Shown here: in pieces, positions 34,096-42,986 of the stretch
Layout of the letters: each line of letters opens with the position of its first letter
Numbering within the stretch: position 1 is the first letter of the stretch
Source of the DNA: Planctomycetota bacterium
Lineage (GTDB): Bacteria > Planctomycetota > Planctomycetia > Pirellulales > Pirellulaceae
Assembly: GCA_024277285.1 (NCBI GenBank)
Contig: JAJRVM010000106.1
Coordinates: forward strand, 1-46,659
Direction: 5' to 3'
DNA length: 46,659 nt
Position numbers and translations under genes: made by a program
Notes under the pieces: model-generated
Seen by the model: only the letters and a program-made list of their open reading frames with translations
What the model was told of the DNA's origin: nothing
The model's database searches: none

Positions 34096-35523
34096 CTAGC
34101 TCGTACGGTCGCCGCGCGATGCCGCACGTTTCTTGCGCGCGGGACGCTTTGAATTCCGTTGCTTCTTCCGATTGCGACCCTGGTGGTTTTTCGCATCCAA
34201 TTCGGTTTCGATGCCTTTGTCACCTTGCGCGGTCATCCACCCTTGAAGCTTTTGTTTCAGTCGTTCGACATCCTGTTGGTATTCTGGTCTCCCGTACAGA
34301 TTGCGCTGCTCCTGGGGATCGGCATGCACGTCATACAGCTCCCACTCGGGACGGTGCTGGTAGTTTCTGGTGACGCGCCGTGCGCGGGAGTCACCCGCCT
34401 CGGCAGCTTCCAGCATCGACTTGAAGATGGCACTGTTTATGGCGGCGTTCGTAAACGTTTCCGCAGGTGAGAGATTCCAGATCAAACGGTAACTCTTGTC
34501 GCGAACGGTGCGTATGGGATAGCATTTGCTGCCATTTATGATGCCGCGCGTGGTGTGGATACCGAAGACATAGTCCTTATGATGATCCGTTTCGCCACGC
34601 AACACCGGCAGAAAGCTCTTGCCATCCAGAACCGACGCGGGCTGGCCGCCAGCGACCTCGACGAACGTCGGCGTAATGTCACAGTACTCGACCATTGCCT
34701 CACTCACGCTGCCCGCCGACACGTTGCCAGGCCACCGGACGATCATGGCGGAATGTAAACCCATGTCGTAGCAGGTCCACTTGGCAAACGGAAAGGAATT
34801 TCCCTGTTCCGAAACTACCATCACAAGTGTGCTGTCGCTTAGCTCGTACTTGTCGAGCAGCTTTAAGATCTGGCCAACCTGGCCGTCGTAATAGGTAATC
34901 TCGGCCAAGTAGCGGCTGAAGTATTCGCGCACTACGGGCGTGTCAGCAAAGTACGGGGGCAACTTGACCGCTTCGGGGGGATAGCGCGACGGGTCGCCTT
35001 TGTTCCAGGGCGAGTGGGGCTCGTTCGAGCAGGCAAACAGGCAGAACGGCTTTCCCTCCTTGTCGCGCTCGGCAAAAAGTTTGTCAATGGCGTCCATGTC
35101 CGGGTTCTTCTTGCCGGAGTATTCAAACGGAAACACCTCGCGCGGTGCGATATGGGTCTTCCCCGAAAGCGCCACACGGTAGCCCAACGGCCGCAAGTAA
35201 TGGACGATACTCTTCGTGCCCTCCTTGGCAAACGTGTGATTCGGGTAGGCACCAGTCTTGACCGGATACTGTCCGGTGTAGATGTTATGGCGAGTCGGCG
35301 AGCACATTGGCGCAGCTTGAAAACAGTTCTCGAACTTCATTCCCTCGGTTGCCAGCTTGTCAATGTTCGGCGTGTAGGCTTGGCCGCCGTAACAGCCGAT
35401 ATCACTGAAAGTCAAATCATCCGCGATGATGAAGACCAAGTTCGGTGAGCTGTCAGCCGCCCATGTACTGATCGGCGAACCGCACAACACCAATGTCATT
35501 ACTGCTGCTAGTGGCTTCATCAT
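34096..35523 (-). CDS. Sulfatase (S1 formylglycine type) with basic C-terminal tail
   Basis: A 475-residue exported sulfatase; the double ATG at 35523/35520 follows AGGTGGGCAATA and starts a signal peptide (KPLAAVMTLVLCGSPIST). The metal-binding Asp35-Asp36 lies in IIADDLTFSDIGCYG. The formylglycine site Cys74 is in MCSPTRHNIYTG (CxPTR rather than CxPSR, a frequent variant). The usual SDNG calcium motif is replaced by SEQG (Glu239-Gln240), and the downstream segment is SFPFAKWTCYDMG. The last ~26 residues are strongly basic (RKKQRNSKRPARKKRAASR). It hydrolyses a sulfate ester, probably in the periplasm. It is the last gene of the minus-strand glycan block. Confidence 0.93.
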   Translation of the reverse strand: MMKPLAAVMTLVLCGSPISTWAADSSPNLVFIIADDLTFSDIGCYGGQAYTPNIDKLATEGMKFENCFQAAPMCSPTRHNIYTGQYPVKTGAYPNHTFAKEGTKSIVHYLRPLGYRVALSGKTHIAPREVFPFEYSGKKNPDMDAIDKLFAERDKEGKPFCLFACSNEPHSPWNKGDPSRYPPEAVKLPPYFADTPVVREYFSRYLAEITYYDGQVGQILKLLDKYELSDSTLVMVVSEQGNSFPFAKWTCYDMGLHSAMIVRWPGNVSAGSVSEAMVEYCDITPTFVEVAGGQPASVLDGKSFLPVLRGETDHHKDYVFGIHTTRGIINGSKCYPIRTVRDKSYRLIWNLSPAETFTNAAINSAIFKSMLEAAEAGDSRARRVTRNYQHRPEWELYDVHADPQEQRNLYGRPEYQQDVERLKQKLQGWMTAQGDKGIETELDAKNHQGRNRKKQRNSKRPARKKRAASRGDRTS

Positions 35524-35880
35524 TATTGCCCACCTGTGCTTGTTTTCTCGTAACCGTTCACGCAGTTCAAGCCACAACGGACTCGTCACGGCGACCAAGT
35601 AACCAATGCCCGCTTCAAGTAGCGTCCAATTTCAAGGACGAGCGCCCACTGCTAACGCAAATCGCATCTCGATCCGGCCTCAGCAAAGTAACGATTCGTG
35701 GAAGACTCTACGTTCGGCCGACAACGGGCGCGTTGCTGGTCGCTGGCCAGTTGTGCCCCCCGTGCTGGGACAAGCCCAGCGGAGGGCTCTTTCATTAGCG
35801 TCTATCCGCGTTTATTAGCGGTCCCTTTACTGTGTGTGCCGATCGCGCCGCCGTTTCCGCGAACGGTCTCACTGATTTTC
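35524..35880. other. Intergenic region between the two sulfatase genes
   Basis: 357 bp with no gene. It contains a family D-like hairpin CTGGGACAAGCCCAG (35766-35780) in the setting GCGGAGGGCT, and TTAGCGTCTATCCGCG (about 35796), part of a short repeat whose relative GACGCTAATAAAGG lies at 43345. Whether the two sulfatases share a transcript across it is not clear. Confidence 0.5.
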
Positions 35881-37419
35881 CTATTTGTCGATCGGCGGCA
35901 TTGGGAAAATGCTGCTCGGGACGTGCTCGGTCTCCATGATTTTGCGGATGCGCGCGACGATGTCCGGGTGTTCAGCAGCCACATCATGCGATTCGCTAAT
36001 GTCGTCGCGCAGATTGTAGAGTTCGATCTTGAGCGGAGCTGGATTACTGCGCCGCAATATATTCTGGCGAATCCCTTTCCAGTCGCCCATCCACACGGCC
36101 TGCTGACCACCATAACCGGTGAACTCGCGGTAGATAAATTCGTGCTTTTTCTGACGCTCGAGATGCCCCAGCAACGTCGGGGCGAAGCTAATCCCATCGA
36201 TACCCGATGGCGGCTTGATCCCCACAATTTCGGCGATCGTCGGCATCACGTCGGCAAAACCTGACAGCAGACCGGTCGTCGTGTCCGGTTTGATCTTCCC
36301 GGTCCATCGCGCGATCATCGGGACCCGAATACCTCCTTCGTAGAGACTGCCTTTCAGACCGCGCAGTGGCTTGACGCTCTCGAAAAACTCGTAATCGACC
36401 TCTTGTTCCAGGTGAGTCGTACCATTGTCGGACGTAAACATGACCAGTGTATTCTCATCGAGTCCCAGCTGCTTTAGCTGTTTCATGATCTTGCCGGTGT
36501 CGCGGTCCAATCGGCTGATCATCGCAGCATAAGCGGCGCGCGGTGTCTGATGTGGCGTATAACCATAACCATCCTTGGCGGTAAATGGAGTCTCTTCCCA
36601 CTTGCCCAGGTACGGTTTCAGCTCTTCGTCCGGGATGTGCAAAGCCACGTGCGGGATCGTCGACGGAAAGTAAAGGAAGAACGGTTTGCCCTTGTTGTCG
36701 CGCATAAACTGTAACGCGGCCTCGAGCATGTGGTCGGGTGCGTAATCCTGGCCCTTGAACTGCGCATACGCCGCCGGGTCCGAGGGATCAGCTCCCTTGG
36801 GAAACCGGGCGTGCCCCGGAATCGGCGGGTGATTGTTGAGCATCATCTTCTCGTGGTTCCGCCAGATATAGGCCGGGTAGTAGCTGTGCGCATGCGCTTG
36901 ACAATTGTAGCCACAGAATAAGTCGAATCCTTGCGTCAGTGGGTCGCCGGTCGTGCCGAAGTTCCCCAATCCCCACTTGCCAATAGCCGCTGTCGCATAG
37001 CCCTTCTGCTTAAGCATTTCGGCGATCGTAATCTCGTCATCCGGAATCGGCTGCTGGCCGGGAAACTGCAGGCCGTACTTTTCCTTGATCGCCGCCGGCA
37101 GATTATTCGTGCTCTTATTGCTGCGGACGATCGCATGCCCCGGATGCTTGCCGGTCATCAGTACACACCGCGACGGGGCACAGACGGCGTTGCCGCAGTA
37201 GTGCTGCGTGAACCGCATGCCTTCCGCCGCAAGCTGATCAATGTTAGGCGTCTTGATCTTCGTCTGTCCGTAACAGCCCAATTCGGAATAGCCAAGATCG
37301 TCGGCCAGGATATAGATAATGTTCGGCGAATGCTCGGCCGCAGCAGCAACAGGCGCCAGGCATGCAAGGATCGCCAGCAAACCGATTGAGGCCAGGCAAG
37401 TACGATGGTGCGATTTCAT
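35881..37419 (-). CDS. Arylsulfatase-type sulfatase (S1)
   Basis: A 512-residue exported sulfatase. The ATG at 37419 follows a GGAGA ribosome binding site and starts a signal peptide (CLASIGLLAILACLAPVAAA); the long open frame upstream is partly repeat and is left out. Asp40-Asp41 (ILADDLGYSELGCYG) and Cys80 in CAPSRCVLMTG, a classical CxPSR formylglycine site, are present. So are GKWGLG, the TSDNG calcium motif and the LKGSLYEGGIRVP block. It needs a formylglycine-generating enzyme, none of which is in the window. Substrate unknown; the context of a fucosidase and an apiosidase-like enzyme suggests a sulfated polysaccharide. Confidence 0.95.
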   Translation of the reverse strand: MKSHHRTCLASIGLLAILACLAPVAAAAEHSPNIIYILADDLGYSELGCYGQTKIKTPNIDQLAAEGMRFTQHYCGNAVCAPSRCVLMTGKHPGHAIVRSNKSTNNLPAAIKEKYGLQFPGQQPIPDDEITIAEMLKQKGYATAAIGKWGLGNFGTTGDPLTQGFDLFCGYNCQAHAHSYYPAYIWRNHEKMMLNNHPPIPGHARFPKGADPSDPAAYAQFKGQDYAPDHMLEAALQFMRDNKGKPFFLYFPSTIPHVALHIPDEELKPYLGKWEETPFTAKDGYGYTPHQTPRAAYAAMISRLDRDTGKIMKQLKQLGLDENTLVMFTSDNGTTHLEQEVDYEFFESVKPLRGLKGSLYEGGIRVPMIARWTGKIKPDTTTGLLSGFADVMPTIAEIVGIKPPSGIDGISFAPTLLGHLERQKKHEFIYREFTGYGGQQAVWMGDWKGIRQNILRRSNPAPLKIELYNLRDDISESHDVAAEHPDIVARIRKIMETEHVPSSIFPMPPIDK

Positions 37420-37606
37420 GGGAGTTTCTCCGTTGGCTCGAGGGCCGTATCGTTTAGACTGCAACAAGCCCTTAGTTTCGCTGCAGTTTGGCCAATGTGC
37501 AAGTAGATGATGCCACAGCTTGGTGATCCGTATCGAGCCGAGGAAGGATCGTCGCTTCAAAGAACGGTCTGGTGCCGCCAAGCATGGAGAAAATGCCGCG
37601 TTTCCT

Positions 37607-37636
37607 ATGCTCGGGATGGAATCCCGAGCCACACGG
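37607..37636. repeat. Family E palindrome, copy downstream of transporter
   Basis: GCTCGGGATGGAATCCCGAGC followed by CACACGG; an 8 bp stem with a 5-nt loop. It is related to 37719-37748 and 41637-41661. Confidence 0.85.
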
Positions 37637-37661
37637 CTATCCGAGCCGAGCATGAACGGGG

Positions 37662-39248
37662 TTATCGCTCCTGGGAACGCTCGATTGCCGTTGTGTTTTC
37701 AGCAGCCACAGCGCTGCTCATGCCCGGGATGGAATCCCGGGCCACACGGGCAACGATCAATCCGAGCACCAGCATGCCGAGGATCGTGCCGAGCGCGAAC
37801 CAACGGCTCTGGTCGTCCCAGTAGCCTTTGATCCCCAAGGCAACGAAGACCACGGCGGACAACAGATTCAACAGTTTCAGCCAGATCGGCATCCGCAACC
37901 TCTGCGGCAAAAAACGCCGGTCCATCCATAAGTTCAGCAGACAGAAGATCCCGCAGCCGAGCACGCCCGTAAACAAATTGGCGGGCGTTAATATGGCCAG
38001 CAACAGACGTGGCTTGCCAACCGCGCCGGTCAAGTGATAGATGCAGAGCCAAGAGAGAATCGCCAGTGCACCCAGTGCGCTCCAGAGGATGGTTCCGCGG
38101 CGGATGCGACGTGCATGTCGCAACGCAAATTCACGACTCACGCAATAACTCATTTCGGCCACAATGCTGCAACCCACTTCCAAGGTCCCGTAGAGTGTCC
38201 CGAGCATGGCCAGGAATGCACCTGACACGTACAACGGCAATAACCAAGGATGAATCCCGGTCACAAACGCCGATTGCAATCCGAGCAAGTTGTTTTCATT
38301 GGGAATCTTGTGGTTGGGACCCAAGATCATGGTCCCCGATGCGACAAAGACAGCCGTGACGATGACGACCACCAGGAAACTGAGTGAACAATCGACCAGC
38401 GGCGCGCGCAGCCAGCGACGAACCGGATGCGTTGGATCGCCGGCGATCTGCTCAAGCTGCTCCGGCGAAGCGGGCCCCGCTGCCGCCCTGCCCCACGCGC
38501 GCTCGCGAATGAACGAGGTGTACGCCATATAGTCGAACCCAGCACCGCCGATCACACCCACATAGCGCGTCGTCTCGACCCAGATAGGTTGCTTTGCGAT
38601 CTCGGGATACTCGACGCTCAGCCATGGCGGATATGCAAACGCTTGCGGAACGAACACGCCACGCAACAACGCCCACCAATCGGGATGATACAAGAATAGC
38701 GTCACACCGGCACCAAGCACCATCGATGTGACGATCACCAGCTGAATCCGCTCGAGTGTCGAGTAGCCACCCAACGTGGCGATAATCAGAATAACGACCA
38801 GGATGCCGCCACCCCAAAGATAGTCGATCCCACCATTGAGCAGATCGCCCGTGCCGGTCATCCAGCTGACCAAGTTACCAATAACACCACAATGAAAGCT
38901 GATCCAGATGGGCAAACAGACCGCAGCGATCAGGAATAAGACGATCGGCAGCCAACCACGCGGACCAGGCAGTTCGACCATGCGCTGGTAGGGATGCACG
39001 CCGGTCAACACCATGTGCCGAGACGCCGCCAGGACCAGCCCCCATTTGAGTGCCGAGATCACGACGAACAGAAACAGACAACGGTACCCGAACAGCGCCC
39101 CACCTCGGCTGGAAAAAATCAACTCGCCCGTCCCGATTGTCAACGAGGCGATAATCGCCCCCGGGCCAAACACGGCTAGCCATTGCAGTACGCCTCGTGG
39201 TAGTGCCACGGTGCGGTCGGGTGCCTGGCTGTTCTGGTTCGAGGTCAT
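37662..39248 (-). CDS. Nramp-related transporter lacking the DPGN and MPH motifs
   Basis: A 528-residue inner-membrane protein with about 11-12 hydrophobic segments. The first helix reads FGPGAIIASLTIGTGE (GPG at residues 28-30), matching the Nramp pattern, but the metal-binding DPGN is GTGE (39-42). The later helix has GGAGFDYMAYTSFIRERAWG without MPH. I start at the ATG at 39248 (MTSNQNSQAPD); the open frame upstream translates two family D repeats and is artefactual. The last ~25 residues include VARDSIPGM, encoded by a family E palindrome. Metal transport is therefore doubtful; an organic or other ion substrate is possible. It sits inside the glycan block. Confidence 0.85.
   Translation of the reverse strand: MTSNQNSQAPDRTVALPRGVLQWLAVFGPGAIIASLTIGTGELIFSSRGGALFGYRCLFLFVVISALKWGLVLAASRHMVLTGVHPYQRMVELPGPRGWLPIVLFLIAAVCLPIWISFHCGVIGNLVSWMTGTGDLLNGGIDYLWGGGILVVILIIATLGGYSTLERIQLVIVTSMVLGAGVTLFLYHPDWWALLRGVFVPQAFAYPPWLSVEYPEIAKQPIWVETTRYVGVIGGAGFDYMAYTSFIRERAWGRAAAGPASPEQLEQIAGDPTHPVRRWLRAPLVDCSLSFLVVVIVTAVFVASGTMILGPNHKIPNENNLLGLQSAFVTGIHPWLLPLYVSGAFLAMLGTLYGTLEVGCSIVAEMSYCVSREFALRHARRIRRGTILWSALGALAILSWLCIYHLTGAVGKPRLLLAILTPANLFTGVLGCGIFCLLNLWMDRRFLPQRLRMPIWLKLLNLLSAVVFVALGIKGYWDDQSRWFALGTILGMLVLGLIVARVARDSIPGMSSAVAAENTTAIERSQER
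37719..37748. repeat. Family E palindrome inside a coding C-terminus
   Basis: GCCCGGGATGGAATCCCGGG plus CCACACGG. It lies within the last ~28 codons of the Nramp-related gene and encodes VARDSIPGM. Confidence 0.9.
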
Positions 39249-39258
39249 GCGTGAAAAT

Positions 39259-39380
39259 CGGTAGCCTACCAGTTGCGGCTCACGCTGGGACATGCCCAGC
39301 GGAAGCCTGAGTGTGTTCGACGTTCTTCGGTAGCCTACCAGTTGCGGCTCACACTGGGACATGCCCAGCGGAAGCCCCTC
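39259..39380 (+). repeat. Family D repeat, two tandem units of 69 bp
   Basis: CGGTAGCCTACCAGTTGCGG starts at 39259 and 39328. Each unit contains the hairpin CTGGGACATGCCCAG and GCGGAAGCC. It lies between the transporter start and the stop of the upstream apiosidase-like gene. Confidence 0.92.
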
Positions 39381-39415
39381 AAAGCCAACCCCGATAAGAA
39401 CCAGACGTTGCGCAC

Positions 39416-41590
39416 TTATCGGCATTCAACAACGAGCAGCCAATCTTGGCGGCGTCGGGGTGGCAGTGGCGGTCGCCAGTTGCCCGCTTTGTCAACGGTG
39501 ACTGGACCGATGGAGTGCTGGCGTCCGTCGATCGGATTGATCCACGACGCAGCGTACTTCTTCCCGACGATCAGATTGTGAACGACCGTTTGCCTTGCAA
39601 CGGGCAAGTAGACCAGCAGTAGACGACCATCAGCGGTCCCGGCACAGTACGGCACCAGGTACCGATTGTAGCTGGCCGTGACCTGCCCCCAAGGCGCTGC
39701 TCCGTTGGGGCCCATTGATCGAGCTTGCTGCCAGCGGCTATCGTCAAAACCGATCTTCCGCCAACTATCGTCAGCCTGCCGGACCACACGCCAATCCTGC
39801 GACGAACGAATGCTCTCAGATTTGCCATCGGCAAACTCGATGCGAAGGCTTAGCAACAACCCGGCTGGATTCTTGTCGACGGGAGCTGGCATGTTTCGGC
39901 CATGCACGGCGATCACATTGCGGCCCGGCTTGAGCAGATCTTCGATTCCCACAAGACGACCTGAGGGATTCCAACCACGCTGCGTACCAACAAGCTGATC
40001 GTTGATCCATATCGTGACATTGTTATCGCATGCGACGAATAACGTCGCCTGGTCCACGTCTCGGCCGGCCCGTACATCAAAGACGTGTCGAAAGAACCGG
40101 GACCCCACCGCGGCATGCTCAGTTGACTTGGACTCGGGATCCCAGATCCAGGTCCCCCAGTTAACCGGCACCGTATCACCCTCAAAACTGGCCGCCTCTT
40201 GAAGTGGTCGCAGTTGCTGCCAAGGAAACCGCTGCAGAATACGACCGGCCAAGCCGACTTGGGCCGAACCGGGCAACGCCAGTGCCTCGTCCCACGACGT
40301 TTGCCCATAATCGGTTCCGTTGGGGGAGGTACCGTACGGTTGATCGCGCCGGTTGATTTGCCAGATCCCGTTAGCTCCATACGTATGCCCCGCAGCTCCG
40401 CAAAGCAAGCTGGTCCACGTCATCAGGCGCTGCACCGAATCGTCACACGAATCCAAAATACCCTCGTAGCAGACTTCCGAGTTCAGGAAGGGCATCGTCG
40501 GCTCTTGTGCATAAGTCCAACGCGCCGTATCCACCGTCGGTCCAAGGCTGCCAACATCGCCATGCCCCGTTTGCAGCATGTCGAAATCCAAGAGCCGAGT
40601 ATCATCGATGGAACCGCGCGCGCTCAATCGCCCCAACCCGGTTGGATGAATCGATAGGAGACGATGGTACGGATCCGTTTGGCGAACATATCGAGCGACT
40701 TTGGTCCATCGCGTCACCTGTTTCCGGTCGTCAAACGGGAACCCTTCGGTAAGATAGTAAGGCAGATTGGCTTCGCCCGCTACGCAAAAAGTAACCGGAT
40801 AGGCCGCATACCGGGCAAGCAGATAGCGCCAATGCTGCTCGAGTCGCTCTTCGCCCATCCATGGCATGTGAAATCCCCATGCGCCAACCAGGCAGGGGAC
40901 CATTCCTTGATCCACCAGATAGCGAATCCGCGTATCAGCCGCATCAAAGTACTCAGGACGAATACGACCGTAGTTCTTTGTCCAAGGAAACCCCGCTTCG
41001 TTGGCTCCACGCGCATCGAATGCCGGCATATCGGGATACAGTCCGGCCACAATCTGGATGACGTTGAACCCTTTTTGCTTGCGATCCGCAACGTAACGCT
41101 GGAAATCCTCCGGCCAAGCCAGACGCGTGCATAACCCCATCCAGCAGGTGTCGCCGATCCACAACCAGGGCGTGCCGTCGTCCTGCGCAAAGTGACGGCC
41201 ATCGTTCGCCACTCGGGGTGGCCCATGTTGATACAGCGAGTTGCCTCCTGCGTAGGGCGTTACGGTAATCGCGCCCGTTACGCCATGCAGCCCAGCATCG
41301 TCGATATCGTTACAGACGGTCTGCCAGCGATGCATGCCTGTTTCTGCGGAAGCATATCGAGCCTTCCACACGTTCTTGCCCGCCCAGAACATCGGCACCT
41401 TCAATTGCTTGCCGGATGGCGTTGTGACCATCAAGTCGACCGACACCGTATTGAACGGATCGTCGTACGTGGTGGCCGCGGTGAAACTCAGTTCCACAGG
41501 TACGTTGGCTGGCGTTTCGTTGCCGGCGACCGGTGTCGCCAAGAACAACGCGATCGCCAGAGTGCGGACCTGGTATTGTGCTAAACGCAT
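39416..41590 (-). CDS. Apiosidase-like glycoside hydrolase (DUF5060-DUF4038, GH140-like)
   Basis: A 724-residue exported protein; the ATG at 41590 follows GGAG, and a signal peptide (TLAIALFLATPVAG) is present. Residues ~28-110 are a DUF5060-like beta domain, and ~120-445 a DUF4038 TIM barrel (GTPWLWIGDTCWMGL). The probable acid/base Glu273 is in VAGEANLPYY and the nucleophile Glu372 in LNSEVCYEG. A jelly-roll domain like those of GH2-type enzymes (FVACDNNVTIWINDQ, ~490-640) is inserted. A C-terminal 'collagen-binding 2'-type domain follows (RQTVVHNLIVGKKYAASWIN to the end). Characterised GH140 members cleave apiose from rhamnogalacturonan II; this member's substrate is unknown. Confidence 0.9.
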   Translation of the reverse strand: MRLAQYQVRTLAIALFLATPVAGNETPANVPVELSFTAATTYDDPFNTVSVDLMVTTPSGKQLKVPMFWAGKNVWKARYASAETGMHRWQTVCNDIDDAGLHGVTGAITVTPYAGGNSLYQHGPPRVANDGRHFAQDDGTPWLWIGDTCWMGLCTRLAWPEDFQRYVADRKQKGFNVIQIVAGLYPDMPAFDARGANEAGFPWTKNYGRIRPEYFDAADTRIRYLVDQGMVPCLVGAWGFHMPWMGEERLEQHWRYLLARYAAYPVTFCVAGEANLPYYLTEGFPFDDRKQVTRWTKVARYVRQTDPYHRLLSIHPTGLGRLSARGSIDDTRLLDFDMLQTGHGDVGSLGPTVDTARWTYAQEPTMPFLNSEVCYEGILDSCDDSVQRLMTWTSLLCGAAGHTYGANGIWQINRRDQPYGTSPNGTDYGQTSWDEALALPGSAQVGLAGRILQRFPWQQLRPLQEAASFEGDTVPVNWGTWIWDPESKSTEHAAVGSRFFRHVFDVRAGRDVDQATLFVACDNNVTIWINDQLVGTQRGWNPSGRLVGIEDLLKPGRNVIAVHGRNMPAPVDKNPAGLLLSLRIEFADGKSESIRSSQDWRVVRQADDSWRKIGFDDSRWQQARSMGPNGAAPWGQVTASYNRYLVPYCAGTADGRLLLVYLPVARQTVVHNLIVGKKYAASWINPIDGRQHSIGPVTVDKAGNWRPPLPPRRRQDWLLVVECR

Positions 41591-41636
41591 GAATCACTCC
41601 ACGAAAATGCCACATCACCCGGTGGGTGAACAATCG

Positions 41637-41661
41637 GTAGCCCGGGATTCTATCCCGGGCA
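41637..41661. repeat. Family E palindrome
   Basis: GCCCGGGATTCTATCCCGGG followed by C, ~50 bp upstream of the apiosidase-like start and ~120 bp after the oxidoreductase stop. Confidence 0.85.
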
Positions 41662-41780
41662 CGAACAACGCCGCAGCGACATGACACGCAACGGCAATAG
41701 ATGGTTTTAAGTGACCACCCACGAGCTTCGGATTGGCAGCGGTGACTCTGGAGCGCCGATGACCAAAGCTACAACGGCAA

Positions 41781-42986
41781 CTACGACGGCATCTTGTACT
41801 GCGGAATCTTCATCAGTTCGCCATCGCGCAGCGCCGATTGATGTGCCACAATTCCGGCGACCGTCATGTTCAGTGCCTGAGCAACGTCAACCAGTGGCTT
41901 ACGATCTTCGAGAATCGCGGTCACGAACTCGTTCATCAAATGGCCGTGCGATCCACCATGGCCGCCACCGCCCACTCCGGGTGGCAGAGGCGGACGTTGA
42001 GTATTGGGCAACGACTTCACAAGACCCTGGTACGTTCCATTGAAAGAACCTCTCTGACCACGAATGCGCCCCACTTCGCCGCCGAATCCGGGAGTGTCCC
42101 AACTTACGGCCATGCGCGCCATACCGCCTTCGCTGGTCCGCAGCAACGCCACTTCCGTGGCAAACGGGTTTTTGTATCGGTTGTTCCCGGGCTGATACAG
42201 TTTCTTTGAACAAGGCATCGCCATGCAACAGACTTCGGTAAAACTGCCGCCGGTAACGCCGACGTAATAGGCATTCGAATGAGTGGGGTAATACTGAGGC
42301 GGCACACCTTCGCGCCACTTCTTGTACGAATCGATCGTACCCACGGAATAGTGATAGTATTCCCCTTCGCTGTAGAGCAGTTTGCCAAACCCGCCCGCAT
42401 TGTAGATCGTGCGCATCGCATGGACATCTTCATGGAAATAAGATGTTTCGAACATCATGTATTTCTTGCCCGTCTGCTTAACCGTCTCGTACACTTGAGC
42501 GGCCTGTTCGAGCGAACCAAGACTGGCCGGCACGGCCGTGGCCACGTGCTTGCCATGCTTCATCACGTTGATGCAGTGCCGTGGATGACTCGGCGCATCG
42601 GTCGCCACAAACACCGCCTCGATCGAATCGTCTTTGACCAATTCTTCCAACGACGGGTACGTCTTCTTGCAGCGGCATATCTTGGCCAGATTGGCGCACC
42701 GATCGGGAAACAGATCACTGACCGCCACCACTTCGACGTTCGGATGATCCTGAAATCCAAAGGCCGCACCGAATCGGCACACGCCGTACCCGACGATCCC
42801 AACGCGAATCTTGCGATCCGAAACCGGCTTCCATGTCTTCGATGCGTTGGGGTCGGTCGGTTGTTCTTCAAACCCTTGGATCGGCTTCTTCTTCTCTTGT
42901 GCGGCCGCCGTACCGCTCAATCCGAATGCGGCCGCACCAAGGCCGACGGACTGGATAAAGGAACGTCGTGAAGTGGATTGACTCAT
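41781..42986 (-). CDS. Tat-exported Gfo/Idh/MocA protein with GH109-like motifs
   Basis: A 401-residue protein; the ATG at 42986 has AAGGAG seven bases upstream. The N-terminus SRRSFIQSVGLGAAAFGL is a twin-arginine signal, so the folded protein with its NAD(P) is exported. The Rossmann motif is GIVGYGVCRFG (~residues 63-73). The EKP motif of classical members is replaced by HVATAVPASLG. KYMMFETSYFHED, GGFGKLLYSEGEYYHY and GGHGGSHGHLMNEF follow the pattern of GH109-type redox glycosidases, which use bound NAD+ to cleave glycosides. A plain sugar dehydrogenase is the alternative. It lies between two glycosidase genes. Confidence 0.9.
   Translation of the reverse strand: MSQSTSRRSFIQSVGLGAAAFGLSGTAAAQEKKKPIQGFEEQPTDPNASKTWKPVSDRKIRVGIVGYGVCRFGAAFGFQDHPNVEVVAVSDLFPDRCANLAKICRCKKTYPSLEELVKDDSIEAVFVATDAPSHPRHCINVMKHGKHVATAVPASLGSLEQAAQVYETVKQTGKKYMMFETSYFHEDVHAMRTIYNAGGFGKLLYSEGEYYHYSVGTIDSYKKWREGVPPQYYPTHSNAYYVGVTGGSFTEVCCMAMPCSKKLYQPGNNRYKNPFATEVALLRTSEGGMARMAVSWDTPGFGGEVGRIRGQRGSFNGTYQGLVKSLPNTQRPPLPPGVGGGGHGGSHGHLMNEFVTAILEDRKPLVDVAQALNMTVAGIVAHQSALRDGELMKIPQYKMPS

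Noticed and set aside
37420..37653. 78-residue N-terminal extension of the arylsulfatase
   Set aside because: The signal peptide and ribosome binding site point to the ATG at 37419; the extension includes a translated family E palindrome.
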